This document shows positions 6,769 through 15,523 of a stretch of 33,442 nt of DNA, in pieces. The stretch is taken from IMG/VR virus record IMGVR_UViG_3300044634_001740, positions 1 through 33,442 of that record. One strand, written 5' to 3'. The translations under genes and the position numbers were made by a program. Every line of letters starts with the position of its first letter. The stretch's first letter is position 1. This stretch comes from a virus. The notes under the pieces were generated by a model, which did no database searches, was not told where the DNA came from, and saw only the letters and a list, made by a program, of their open reading frames with translations.

Positions 6769-8757
6769 TTATGCTAATAATCCTTGTGCTTTTAATGCCG
6801 CCACCACTTGTCCCATTGTGTAACCTCCATAGGTTGCTGAATCGTCAACTATTAGTGAAGTGTTTGAAACAAATGCCGCTGCAACAACTGCTGTTGTTTC
6901 TTGATATACTTTTACTATTGCTCCATTCTCTGTTCTAAAATGTGGTGCTGCATTTCCTGCTGTGATGTCGGCTGAGTATTGTTTATATCCATCCGTTATT
7001 GATGCTGTTGGTGCAGTTCCATTAGGGATGTAAATAGTATGGCTGTCAGCTACATTTTCCGTTGGTGTACCTATTAGAATATTAGACTTTCCTGTGATTG
7101 ATGCCCTTGTTGTTGGAGCAGAATTATTATAATTTAAGTCAAAGTCAAATTGACAATTTTGTAACACGCCACTTCCGCCAAGATGCGTATGTTTCATTTT
7201 TAATACACCTCCAATATTTCCGAAAGAACTTCCAGTCCATGTATTTGTAAATGCCATACCAGTACTTCCATTAAGCTGTGAATTAACTGTATCTAATCTT
7301 AAAGCAATTCCATTAATAGGGGCTCCGTTTGTTTGTATATCTAATCTATATGATGCAGTTGATTTTCCTAATGCAAGTTTTGAATCAGAGCCATTAGCCA
7401 TCCAAGAAGTTCCTTGAATAACACCCGTTAAATTCCATTGATTCCCAAAATTATTACCTACATATAATCCATTAGCTGGGTCAAATTCAGTATAATATAT
7501 AGAACCCTGCATTCTTGTCTTGCCATCACCTGTTGATTGAATGGTATTAAGTGTATCCGCACTATTCCTAACTCTAAATGCTATATCAGTAGACAAAGCA
7601 CCTTGCGCTCTTACATCAAGTCTTACTGTAGTCGCTGGCGTTGCTCCTACTCCTAACCGCTTATTGGTATTGTCCCAAAATAAATTTGAATCAGCTCCAA
7701 ACGCCCCTCCATTGTTAAATTGAATTTGGCCAGTTAAGCCAGATGGTGATGCACTTATTACTAAATCTGTGCTTCCTAATAATGTATTGCCATTAACAGT
7801 TCTAATATTAGAGCCACTTACTAAAGTATTTTGTTTGCCATTAAAAGCAGTCCAATCGGCTGAACTCAAAGCCCCTCTGTTTGCTGCGCTTGCAGTTGGT
7901 AAATTAAATGTATGCGTTCCCGTTGCTGAATTAATTGCAAAATCAGTCCCGCTTGTACCTACTGATAAATTTTGCACTTGGTCAGTTAATCCATTTAAAG
8001 CTGTTATACCAGTTGAAAATGTAGTAATAACTTGGCATAAGTGATTATTTTCTGTGTGCAAAGTAATCGTGCGACCGCTATTGTTTACGTATATCCTAAC
8101 TGCTAACCTATCGGTTGCTAATAATGCTGTTTGTGGAACTGCTAAAGCACTTATATATAAGTCTATTGCTGTACCTCCAGTGATGCCTTCAGGGGTTGCT
8201 GAATTAGACGCAATTAAAGATAATGTCGTTCCGTTCCATTTGTATAATTCAAGATAAAATGAAGGCGAACCGCCTCCACTTGATGCGCTAAAATAAGTTT
8301 CAAAGTTCCAATTACCCGCCGGTATCTCTAATAAATTTGGGACATTTGCATCCGTAATAAAAGATTGAATATATCCGTTTGTGTTTATAGTAAAATCAGT
8401 TCCTGCGCCTAAAATTGGTACTCTATCCATTTCTTTAAATGCAACTCCGCCAAATGTACCCTGACTTACCGAGCCATTCAAATAAAATGATTGGGAAGCC
8501 CCTCCACCTGTTGACGCTGGGAAGTTAGCAAGGCTACCATCACCTCTTACATATTGACTAACTAATCCTGCACCCGTTACAGCTATATCGCCACTTGAAG
8601 TTATAGGACTATTTGCAACCGTAAACGCACTTGGCATAGTCAATCCTACTGATTCTACACCTCCGCCTGCGCCACCGCCTCCAGTACCCAAAGTTAAATC
8701 ATTAGTAGTAGTTGCACTTATTTGCTTAGTCGTAAAGTCTATATCTATAACTATCAT
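6769..8757 (-). CDS. Tail fibre / receptor-binding protein
   Basis: This 662-residue protein has a Gly-rich N-terminus, then a repeat-type fibre segment. The stretch QIQFNNGGAFGADSNLFWDN (about 345-364) is a recurrent phage fibre motif, and the C-terminal TYGGYTMGQVVAALK is also seen at fibre ends in Bacteroidota phages. I infer a trimeric receptor-binding fibre. No peptidase S74 chaperone Ser-Lys pair was seen. The start overlaps the upstream stop (8754-8757). Plus-strand frames within it are shadows. Confidence 0.8.
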   Translation of the reverse strand: MIVIDIDFTTKQISATTTNDLTLGTGGGGAGGGVESVGLTMPSAFTVANSPITSSGDIAVTGAGLVSQYVRGDGSLANFPASTGGGASQSFYLNGSVSQGTFGGVAFKEMDRVPILGAGTDFTINTNGYIQSFITDANVPNLLEIPAGNWNFETYFSASSGGGSPSFYLELYKWNGTTLSLIASNSATPEGITGGTAIDLYISALAVPQTALLATDRLAVRIYVNNSGRTITLHTENNHLCQVITTFSTGITALNGLTDQVQNLSVGTSGTDFAINSATGTHTFNLPTASAANRGALSSADWTAFNGKQNTLVSGSNIRTVNGNTLLGSTDLVISASPSGLTGQIQFNNGGAFGADSNLFWDNTNKRLGVGATPATTVRLDVRAQGALSTDIAFRVRNSADTLNTIQSTGDGKTRMQGSIYYTEFDPANGLYVGNNFGNQWNLTGVIQGTSWMANGSDSKLALGKSTASYRLDIQTNGAPINGIALRLDTVNSQLNGSTGMAFTNTWTGSSFGNIGGVLKMKHTHLGGSGVLQNCQFDFDLNYNNSAPTTRASITGKSNILIGTPTENVADSHTIYIPNGTAPTASITDGYKQYSADITAGNAAPHFRTENGAIVKVYQETTAVVAAAFVSNTSLIVDDSATYGGYTMGQVVAALKAQGLLA

Positions 8758-9095
8758 GCTACGTCTATTAATTCGCCAATTAAAATATCAGTCATAGTTA
8801 ATTTTTTACCATCTATAAAGTCAGGGTTTGTTAGGTAAACATCAACTTGACAATATAAACGACCATTAGGAACTTTGTTAATGGACTGCCTATTCAAAGT
8901 TGTAACGGCTTGCGTTGGTGGGCTCCCTACAAAATCAACTTCATTGTTTACAAAACTTTTAAAGCTCAAAACATCGTCTTTTTTTTGGTAAAATATAACT
9001 TGCAAATCTATTACGTCTGAATAGTCAATTACAACTCCATCTATGTTTAGATTAAGTGTAACTAATTGGTCTGTATTTTTAGGTATTTTATCCAT
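8754..9095 (-). CDS. Hypothetical virion protein upstream of the fibre
   Basis: This 113-residue protein, predicted mostly beta (LVTLNLNIDGVVIDYSDVIDLQVIFYQ), overlaps the connector gene by eight bases and the fibre gene by four. The tight coupling implies a structural role, perhaps an adaptor or fibre-associated domain. No family was recognised. Confidence 0.65.
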   Translation of the reverse strand: MDKIPKNTDQLVTLNLNIDGVVIDYSDVIDLQVIFYQKKDDVLSFKSFVNNEVDFVGSPPTQAVTTLNRQSINKVPNGRLYCQVDVYLTNPDFIDGKKLTMTDILIGELIDVA

Positions 9096-9726
9096 TTGCT
9101 CCTATTATTCTAAAGTTTAAACCACGCTTTAATTTTGGTGTGTTGCATTCAGTTGAACATTCGTATTTTATTCCATCAAAAGTCCACTCAACTGATTTTC
9201 CATATACTAATAATTTATTCAAATATCGACCGCAGTCCGAAGTCACTGCATTCAATAATTGAGCTCTTGATTTATCAGTAACTTGACCGAAGCCCTCTTG
9301 ATTATATTGCTCTAATCCCCATTGTGTAGCGTGCATTCCTAAGTATGGAAAATAATTTTTTACACTTGAACTAATTAAAAATTTCTTAGCATAATGATGC
9401 CAAAAATTCATAAGCTCAAATAGCTCCCATTTGTTTGTTGGCGGTGCCTCATTTGTACTTACTGCAGTTGCTATATAATAACTATTATCAAAAAAAACTT
9501 TATCTCCTATTGCATACGTTTTAGTGGCACTCCACTGCTTTATATTTAGTTTTAGTTGCACTTCTATTGCATCTACTAAATTAGGGCATAAATTAGCCTC
9601 TAAATCGGTTTCTTGAGCTTTTAAAACCTGTGGTATTATTTGACTCGATGCTGTGTTTGGTGATATAATCCCATAAATAGGAGTAATATCAGTTAAGCTA
9701 ATAAATGGATAATCATTATTGCGCAT
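9088..9726 (-). CDS. Head-tail connector-like protein with a carbohydrate-binding-like insert
   Basis: This 212-residue protein directly follows the portal gene. Residues about 63-103 (KQWSATKTYAIGDKVFFDNS, then YYIA and a Trp) resemble the small aromatic carbohydrate-binding module (CBM5/12 type) found in chitinases and in some phage connector or tail proteins. The flanking helical parts resemble connector proteins of the DUF6712 kind, but that is by memory only. The start overlaps the portal stop by 11 bases. Confidence 0.6.
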   Translation of the reverse strand: MRNNDYPFISLTDITPIYGIISPNTASSQIIPQVLKAQETDLEANLCPNLVDAIEVQLKLNIKQWSATKTYAIGDKVFFDNSYYIATAVSTNEAPPTNKWELFELMNFWHHYAKKFLISSSVKNYFPYLGMHATQWGLEQYNQEGFGQVTDKSRAQLLNAVTSDCGRYLNKLLVYGKSVEWTFDGIKYECSTECNTPKLKRGLNFRIIGANG

Positions 9727-10867
9727 TGTCAGTAGTTGTATTTATGATTAATTTTTTAGCTCCAAACTCGCTTATAGTCCAGTCAATAGAATTTCCATAA
9801 AAGTCAACAAACATTTGAGTAATTATTCGTTGAATAGGATTAACAGATTGTTTTAAGATGTCCATTGCTTGTTGAATGGCTTTATCATTGCCTAATACAG
9901 ACGCTTCTGAATATCCTAATAGCACAGGATGTACGCTCCATAGCTTACAAACTGCACGTTCTATAATATCTCTCTTAGCATTGCTAGCCTCCAATATTGG
10001 TTTAGGGTCAAAGCCTGTATAAGTAGGCACTTGCTCAGCTGTCTTTACAAAGTTTACAAGCAAACCAAATCTTGAGCTTAATCCATCTGAATTTTTCTTT
10101 AATCCAGTAAATGAAGTTAATCCATCCGAAATTCTATCTTCTTCGGTTTGCCCTGTTTCATCTTCGCTAGTATTATCAACACCTACGAAGGTCATAACAC
10201 CACCCAAAACAAAGCCATTTAAAACGGCTTCATAATCCATCTTGGATATTTCTGCTGATGTTTTTATATCTTCTATTGAACTCAAATAATCTGGCAAAGA
10301 ATAAATAGAACTATCAAATATGTTACCATCATTACAGTAATATATTTCACCATTACCATCATATTCAATTATATTATCTTGTAAGTCTTCTAGGGTTGCT
10401 TGGTACCCTACAAAGTTTTGATATTTTACCCATGTGTTTTTTTCTACTTTATCAGTTCCGATAGTTGGATTATATAACCAGCTTTTACCATCTAAACCAC
10501 GTCTTATTTTTTGATTTGGGAATAATGTAATAGCCTCAACTAATCCTAATCCATTTCTTTTTATGTGCAAAAAAGCACCATTAAAATAGGCAAATGCTAA
10601 AGCAATTTTTCTAAGTATTAAATCTGCGGTTTCTTTGGTTTCATTATTCACAATTTTACTTGAAGCTATTGGACTTACGAACCCATCCGCCTGTACATAG
10701 TCGCTATATTTTTTTAGTGATTTTTTAGCTACACCACTATTGTTGATCGCTTCTATTAATTCAAGTGGTAAATTATCATTATGCCCAAATTTATAATAGC
10801 TATTTCCACCATTATTATTTTCCTTTGTTTTCGGTAAAAGATTTCTAAAAACTTTTGCTAAATTCAT
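9716..10867 (-). CDS. Portal protein
   Basis: This 383-residue protein shows the features of phage portals of Bacteroidota: an N-terminal YYKFGHNDNLP segment, a long mixed core, and the clip/stem-like region KLWSVHPVLLGYSEASVLGN followed by a helix with QQAMDILKQSVNPIQ. Portals form the dodecameric DNA entry ring of the capsid. The terminase lies about 14 kb away, which is unusual. The start overlaps the upstream glycosyltransferase stop by four bases. Confidence 0.8.
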   Translation of the reverse strand: MNLAKVFRNLLPKTKENNNGGNSYYKFGHNDNLPLELIEAINNSGVAKKSLKKYSDYVQADGFVSPIASSKIVNNETKETADLILRKIALAFAYFNGAFLHIKRNGLGLVEAITLFPNQKIRRGLDGKSWLYNPTIGTDKVEKNTWVKYQNFVGYQATLEDLQDNIIEYDGNGEIYYCNDGNIFDSSIYSLPDYLSSIEDIKTSAEISKMDYEAVLNGFVLGGVMTFVGVDNTSEDETGQTEEDRISDGLTSFTGLKKNSDGLSSRFGLLVNFVKTAEQVPTYTGFDPKPILEASNAKRDIIERAVCKLWSVHPVLLGYSEASVLGNDKAIQQAMDILKQSVNPIQRIITQMFVDFYGNSIDWTISEFGAKKLIINTTTDNAQ

Positions 10868-11696
10868 GTTATATGCTTATAATCTACGTCTTTGTTTTTT
10901 ATAGTGCTAAACCCTTTAGGATGCGTAACTAATTTCTTTATCGGCTTGATGCAAACATACTTATTTTGAAAGTCAATATATACAGCATCTGTTATTTTTT
11001 TAGCCATAGAAATTGAATTAATTAATTCATCTACATAATCGCAATTTACAATGTAAGCAAAAGCCCCCCAAGTCATAACTTGTTTTGTAAAATCTAAGTT
11101 CATCGGTTGTGGTTTACGACCAAAGGAACCGCCTAGATACATGATGCAAAAATTATCAGGTGCTTGTTTTAAATAGTAGTCTAATTTATGTGCAAATCCA
11201 TTATCAAATAAAATGTCATCTTCAAATATAGCTACATGTTTTGCTCCAGTGCTTTTAGCCCATTTCAAAGCTTTTAAATGACTTTGCAAACAGGCGTACT
11301 CGAAGTTAGTAACTCCATGTATAGGACTTGTTAAGTTAAGTCCATCAACGGCTTCTATTCTTTTGATTTGGCTGGTCTGCCCTTTTTCTTTTTCTCCACT
11401 TGTAAAGAGTCTACCCGCTTGTTCTCTACAGCTGGTAATGAATCGCTCTCTTCGGTCGGCACTTCGTTTAAGGTTGATGTAACAGGCGTGTATTGGTGTT
11501 GAAATTGCTTTTTTTTTAACTCAACTATTTTACGCTCAACAAAGCAGTGACCTTTTCCTTTATCGGTAGCCATCTTCACTAGCTCGTCATTAATGTTATC
11601 TTCATTAATTAACAGGCGTGTGCCTTTGTCATTTTTAAAAACAATTTCAGAAAGTCCATCTTTTAGTTGCCATTTGCATAATTTAAAATCACTCAT
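10864..11696 (-). CDS. GT25-type glycosyltransferase, expressed by -1 frameshift from the upstream gene
   Basis: The glycosyltransferase frame has no ATG, GTG or TTG between its upstream stop and its conserved N-terminus. It opens with KAISTPIHACYINLKRSADR, then RIEAVDG and IFEDD, all typical of family 25 (LPS biosynthesis) glycosyltransferases with an EDD metal motif. Reading the 113-residue gene and slipping -1 at the in-phase A_AAA_AAG within the A9 run (complement of 11509-11517) gives a continuous protein of 277 residues: 63 residues of the upstream protein, then YINLKRS at about 73-79, RIEAVDG at 113-119 and EDD at 159-161. Alternatives are an ATT start at about 11504, a shifted base in the assembly, or phase variation. 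The enzyme could modify virion or host-surface sugars. Confidence 0.65.
11355..11696 (-). CDS. Hypothetical protein that also supplies the frameshift N-terminus
   Basis: This 113-residue protein has an N-terminal domain (FKLCKWQLKDGLSEIVFKND) and a charged, Pro/Glu/Lys-rich tail ending GRPAKSKE. It resembles small proteins in Bacteroidota phage head modules, but the family is uncertain. From codon 63 on, its 3' part is overprinted in the -1 frame by the GT25 N-terminus for about 150 bases, so both frames appear to encode protein. Confidence 0.6.
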   Translation of the reverse strand: MSDFKLCKWQLKDGLSEIVFKNDKGTRLLINEDNINDELVKMATDKGKGHCFVERKIVELKKKQFQHQYTPVTSTLNEVPTEESDSLPAVENKRVDSLQVEKKKKGRPAKSKE

Positions 11697-11712
11697 ATAA
11701 TTATTATTTTGG

Positions 11713-12324
11713 TTATAAATTTACTTTAATTTTTTGAATATTATCTGATATGTTTTGCAGTTCTATAATTTCGTATCGCATCGAATTTAAACCGCTTTTT
11801 TGCCATAGTTTATCTGTTTGCTTAAGTATGTTCTTATTTGAATCATACATGGCTGTAATGGGCTGTTTCTCGTGATTTAAAGATTTATATCTGTTTAGTT
11901 GCATATCTACTTTTACGTTTGCTAATATAGTGCGTTTGTAGAGGTCATCATCTTCACCTCCCCATCCCCAATAGCTATTGCTAAATCCGTTACAAGCTAA
12001 AAATGAAAGAGCATCAAACATAACCACACCTCCAAATAAATCTGCATAAGGTTTTTTATAGTTAAATTGACTACATAAACCACTTAAATGGATTGCGCCC
12101 TCAACATATTGATTGTAGATATTTTTATTTTCAGCAATTAAATCCACATCGTGAAAGCAAACTATATCATCTTTACACTCATTAAATCCAATGTTCATAA
12201 GTTTTCCACGATTAAATAACTTTCTTTCCTCTTGTTCTACAATAAGTATATCAAATTCTGAATATTCTTTTAAAAATACTTCTAAATTTTCGGGTCTGTT
12301 TCTGTATGGTACTATTATTTTCAT
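11713..12324 (-). CDS. GT7-type (beta-1,4-galactosyltransferase-like) glycosyltransferase
   Basis: Starting at the ATG at 12324 (MKIIVPYRNRPENL), which overlaps the previous stop as ATGA, gives 203 residues. Motifs of the GT7 family are in order: FNRGKLMNIGF (37-47), CFHDVD (57-61, the DxD metal site), and FSNSYWGWGGEDDDLYKR (114-131), the WGWGGEDDD acceptor/metal signature of beta-1,4-galactosyltransferases. The upstream ATG at 12351 is less likely. It forms a cluster with two other glycosyltransferases and probably decorates virion or host surface structures. Confidence 0.85.
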   Translation of the reverse strand: MKIIVPYRNRPENLEVFLKEYSEFDILIVEQEERKLFNRGKLMNIGFNECKDDIVCFHDVDLIAENKNIYNQYVEGAIHLSGLCSQFNYKKPYADLFGGVVMFDALSFLACNGFSNSYWGWGGEDDDLYKRTILANVKVDMQLNRYKSLNHEKQPITAMYDSNKNILKQTDKLWQKSGLNSMRYEIIELQNISDNIQKIKVNL

Positions 12325-12968
12325 GGCTGCATTTTTTGAATTATAGCCCACTCAATACATTTATTAATTCTTTCAGTTTGGTCTACATCCTTATCGTACA
12401 TTCTACTATACCAACTGTGAATCAACATAGGCTTTTTGTTTACATTTATTATTGTAGACGTTCCATCGGTGCTATCAATATCAGAAAATTCAGCTGATGA
12501 AAAGTTTTTAAACATCCAATAAAAAAGCCATGCAAAAGGCTCATCAAGATTATAGTTAGCTTCTATTTCTTTAATCAGATCAAAGTCTATAATATCATTA
12601 AAACTATTATACTTTTCTTTGATTGCATCCACATTAAATATATTGAAAAAAGGGTTTGCTGTGTACTTAGATTTGTTTCGATGTGGGATTAACCCACCTC
12701 CATCTGGAACGCCTGCATACACCCACCCATTGCGCTTCATTTGATTAATACAAACGTCTATTAGGTTTTCATTTATTATAAAACAATCTTCATCTACATT
12801 AACAACCCATCCGCTTTGTGTTTCAAAAATCCATTTCAAATAATTAACAGCACCTTCAAATCCTTTGAACTGCTTACATTGGATAAATTCGTTTTCGCTA
12901 CTCAAAAATGATTTAGCAATTTTATACAGCTTTTCATTTTGTGACCTGGTTACTATTGTTTTTTTCAT
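12321..12968 (-). CDS. Putative GT-A fold glycosyltransferase
   Basis: This 215-residue protein has WVVNVDEDCFIIN (about 54-66), a DxD-like motif at the end of a beta strand as in GT-A glycosyltransferases, and a C-terminal IHSWYSRMYDKDVDQTERIN that resembles acceptor-side motifs. No specific family was recognised. It overlaps the upstream gene by four bases and the GT7 gene by four, so the three glycosyltransferases may work in sequence. Confidence 0.6.
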   Translation of the reverse strand: MKKTIVTRSQNEKLYKIAKSFLSSENEFIQCKQFKGFEGAVNYLKWIFETQSGWVVNVDEDCFIINENLIDVCINQMKRNGWVYAGVPDGGGLIPHRNKSKYTANPFFNIFNVDAIKEKYNSFNDIIDFDLIKEIEANYNLDEPFAWLFYWMFKNFSSAEFSDIDSTDGTSTIINVNKKPMLIHSWYSRMYDKDVDQTERINKCIEWAIIQKMQP

Positions 12969-13243
12969 AAACGTTTTTTTATAAAATCACACAATTCATA
13001 GTTTTGCTCTTTCTCAAATTCCACTAATGCAAGTTTCAATAAACTAACTCTTTTATATTCATCTCCATTAATGTGCTTACGATAATACTTTGAAATTCTG
13101 AAGTAAGCCTCCGTTATGCACATAGAGCATTTAATATCTATTCCTTGATTATAAACTAATTCATGATATTTATTAAGTTGTTTAATATCAACTTTATCAA
13201 TTGAATAATTTAAAACATTTTCTTTTATTTCATCTAATAGCAT
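12965..13243 (-). CDS. Hypothetical protein at the head of the glycosyltransferase cluster
   Basis: This 92-residue, mostly helical protein has two Cys in CSMC (about 39-42) and a third near the end. It has no membrane segment. It is the first gene after a strong terminator, with ATG only four bases after a TATTTTTG box, so transcription may begin here with almost no leader. The function is unknown. Confidence 0.6.
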   Translation of the reverse strand: MLLDEIKENVLNYSIDKVDIKQLNKYHELVYNQGIDIKCSMCITEAYFRISKYYRKHINGDEYKRVSLLKLALVEFEKEQNYELCDFIKKRL

Positions 13244-13246
13244 AAC

Positions 13247-13283
13247 GCAAAAATAAAAAAGCCCACCAAATTAATGGTAGGCT
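13247..13283 (-). terminator. Rho-independent terminator after the tail-tube gene
   Basis: On the minus strand a 9-bp stem (13275-13283 with 13260-13268, one G.U) with a 6-nt loop is followed by an almost pure T tract. It separates the tail-tube gene from the glycosyltransferase cluster. Confidence 0.85.
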
Positions 13284-13304
13284 CTTTCAAGTATTTATTC
13301 ACAT

Positions 13305-13877
13305 TTATTCTGTGATTACGTCTAAGTATGCAATTGTTGCCGTTAAAGAGCCACCAACTAGCATCATATCTGGCAAAGATGATTGATCTCCGCTGAATGT
13401 AGCTGTGATACCGAAGTCATCTTGTAGTGCAGTTCCTGTACTTCCACTTAATGCTGACATTTCAAGACCTTTTTCAAGTCCATAAATTTCAACATTGCCA
13501 GCTTCCGTTTCATAAATTACAACTACATCGTCTTCATTTAATAGATTTTTAACTAAATCTCTTTTTTCAGGTGTATCACAAAACATCTTTACCGTTGCAT
13601 TGTGTTTGATAAGGTTTACATTATCACCAAATACGCCTTCAAAAGCTCCATTGTGAGTGTATGCTTTTCCAGTTATTGTGATTAGCTTATAATCTTGTGA
13701 TGAAGAATCTTCGCCTAATACAAGTGTATTAACATAACCATTTGAATCTTTAGTAGTGCTATCAATTCTACTTAGTGTTGTTAACCAAAGTCTTTTATTA
13801 ACGCCTGCTGTGGCATTTTTCGCCTCACAGGATAACCCTATACTTCTCAGGGTTGGGATGCAATTTTCTGCGCTCAT
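13305..13877 (-). CDS. Putative major tail tube protein
   Basis: This 190-residue protein begins MSAENCIPTLRSIGLSCEAK and is mostly beta and Thr/Ser/Gly rich, ending LVGGSLTATIAYLDVITE. The size, composition and position one gene after the capsid protein fit a tail tube protein of Bacteroidota siphoviruses; a capsid decoration protein is the alternative. It is flanked by terminator-like hairpins on both sides, so its expression may be set separately from its neighbours. Confidence 0.5.
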   Translation of the reverse strand: MSAENCIPTLRSIGLSCEAKNATAGVNKRLWLTTLSRIDSTTKDSNGYVNTLVLGEDSSSQDYKLITITGKAYTHNGAFEGVFGDNVNLIKHNATVKMFCDTPEKRDLVKNLLNEDDVVVIYETEAGNVEIYGLEKGLEMSALSGSTGTALQDDFGITATFSGDQSSLPDMMLVGGSLTATIAYLDVITE

Positions 13878-13902
13878 TGTTTTTTATTTTTTTATTGTTT
13901 AG

Positions 13903-13923
13903 AAAAAGGGGTGTCGCCACCCC
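13903..13923 (-). terminator. GNRA-capped hairpin with T tract between capsid and tail-tube genes
   Basis: On the minus strand GGGGTG-GCGA-CACCCC is followed by TTTTTCT. The 6-bp GC stem with a GCGA tetraloop is very stable. It could be a partial terminator that lowers readthrough after the capsid gene, or an mRNA-stabilising hairpin. Confidence 0.75.
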
Positions 13924-13938
13924 CCTAACCATAAATGT

Positions 13939-14946
13939 TTAGAACCCTGCAATTACGTTCAAGTCACCAAACGCATAAGTGTAATCTATCATTGCTGATA
14001 AATTAGATTTCAATAAATCTGCATCTGCATCATATCTAGGCTCAATTTCCATAAACCCTTCGCCATCCAAAACAACAGCATGGTTAGATGGTATTGTCAA
14101 GATTGCTCTATGTGGATTTACTGTTGACGCTGGCGAACCAGTTGAATCATAAGTTGCTATTGCGCTATCAAGTAAAGAAAGTTCTATAATAGGGATGCCA
14201 TTATAAGATAAATCAGAAACTCCATTTAAAATTGAAGCTCTATCAGGCGTACCGTTTTGTAAACCTGTACCAATTTGCAAGTAACGTCTCCAAGCTCTAC
14301 CTATTGAAGCTGTTACAATAAATGCTTTTGCCGAATCAGGTTGTCTAAACAATAATTCACTTTGCGCTTGGTAAATTGTATTCATAGTATCTTCGATATT
14401 AGCTGGCAATAGGTCTGTGCTTGTAATAGAACCAGCATCAACTGTCCCATCTACATTAGCCACACCTGCAGAAAGTTTTGCAAACACTCCATCAATTCCA
14501 CTTAACCAAGTTGTTGTTGAAGTTTTATCCGACATAAACAAAGCAGTCAACATTTGAGTATTAGCGTTGTTCAATTGCTCTCTAGTTATAAAATCCAAAA
14601 CTTCTGGAACTTGAGTCAAGTCACCTTTTTTAGCTCCATTTGGTAAAGCATCTCCATAAATAGATTTCAACAAAACTGAATAACATTGTGAAAGTGAAAA
14701 GTCAAGTTCTGCAGGGTTTAGGTTTTTCTTTACAAAACCATTTCCAGTTGCATAAGTCCATCCGCAAGTTGTTTTTAGCGTCGGCTCATATACGGCTGGC
14801 GATTTGAGATAAATATCTCTGCCTATTTTTCCAACATAATAGTTGAAAGGTAAAGCGTTTACTTTGATTTCTTCAATTAACGGCTCGAACATTACTTCAT
14901 AAGCAAGTGAGTTGTTAGTTGGCATTGTGGTGATTATATTTCCCAT
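13939..14946 (-). CDS. Major capsid protein (HK97-like)
   Basis: This 335-residue protein lies directly downstream of the protease/scaffold gene, the standard place for the HK97-fold capsid protein. It has the long-helix region QLNNANTQMLTALFMSDK, a central IYQAQSELLFRQPDSAKAFI typical of capsid proteins in this phage group, and a C-terminal IEPRYDADADLLKSNLSAM. It lacks an obvious long N-terminal delta domain, in line with the separate scaffold. The assignment rests on context and resemblance. Confidence 0.8.
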   Translation of the reverse strand: MGNIITTMPTNNSLAYEVMFEPLIEEIKVNALPFNYYVGKIGRDIYLKSPAVYEPTLKTTCGWTYATGNGFVKKNLNPAELDFSLSQCYSVLLKSIYGDALPNGAKKGDLTQVPEVLDFITREQLNNANTQMLTALFMSDKTSTTTWLSGIDGVFAKLSAGVANVDGTVDAGSITSTDLLPANIEDTMNTIYQAQSELLFRQPDSAKAFIVTASIGRAWRRYLQIGTGLQNGTPDRASILNGVSDLSYNGIPIIELSLLDSAIATYDSTGSPASTVNPHRAILTIPSNHAVVLDGEGFMEIEPRYDADADLLKSNLSAMIDYTYAFGDLNVIAGF

Positions 14947-14980
14947 TTTTCTTTTTTTTTAAATTTTATTTTTTAATTAT

Positions 14981-15523
14981 TTATTTTACTTTTTTATCTC
15001 TAAATGCTTTTAGTGCTGACATTGCATCTTTTGGAGCTTCTACGTTTGAGTTGTGGTTTGCTTGGGTTCCTGTTACTTTTGTATTTTTCCCAGTCACTAC
15101 CATATTTTCAAATGCTTTTACTTTTGATGCCAAAACTTCGACATTACTTTTAGTTTCATTTAGGATTGTTTCTTGTTTTGCTACTAAAGCATCTTTCTCT
15201 TCTAATTGAGATTTTAATGCCTCAACTTCAGCTTTCAAAGCATCAACTTCGGTAGTATCTTCAACTGATTTAATTTCAGTTATAACACCATCAACAGTAA
15301 CAGCAATAGATCCGTCTGATAATATGTGTTCTGCATCTGGCACTTTCTCAACCATTGCCTCATCTAAGTAAAGCACAATCCCTACGCTAACTTCATCTTC
15401 AGCAAAGTATATTACTGTGCCATCTTGTAATTCAGCTGTTTTGTTTTTGAACAAACGGCTTTTAATTTGAGCTAGTATTTTATTGATACCAGTCAATTCG
15501 GTTTCTAATTTTTGATTTTCCAT
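14981..15523 (-). CDS. Possible internally started scaffold protein (in frame with the protease)
   Basis: The ATG at 15523 (MENQKLETELTG, residue 193 of the protease) is preceded by an A-rich AACAATAAACAATAAA leader, the same kind seen before real starts in this genome. A product of 180 residues would consist of the scaffold domain without the protease, as in lambda C/Nu3. The start is in frame, so the sequence alone cannot prove its use. Confidence 0.5.
   Translation of the reverse strand: MENQKLETELTGINKILAQIKSRLFKNKTAELQDGTVIYFAEDEVSVGIVLYLDEAMVEKVPDAEHILSDGSIAVTVDGVITEIKSVEDTTEVDALKAEVEALKSQLEEKDALVAKQETILNETKSNVEVLASKVKAFENMVVTGKNTKVTGTQANHNSNVEAPKDAMSALKAFRDKKVK

Noticed and set aside
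7541-8257. Plus-strand frames inside the tail fibre gene
   Set aside because: Low-complexity shadows of the fibre frame, without leaders.
10864-11289. GT25 gene starting at TTG 11289
   Set aside because: The conserved N-terminal YINLKRS and RIEAVDG motifs are encoded upstream in the same frame and would be lost.
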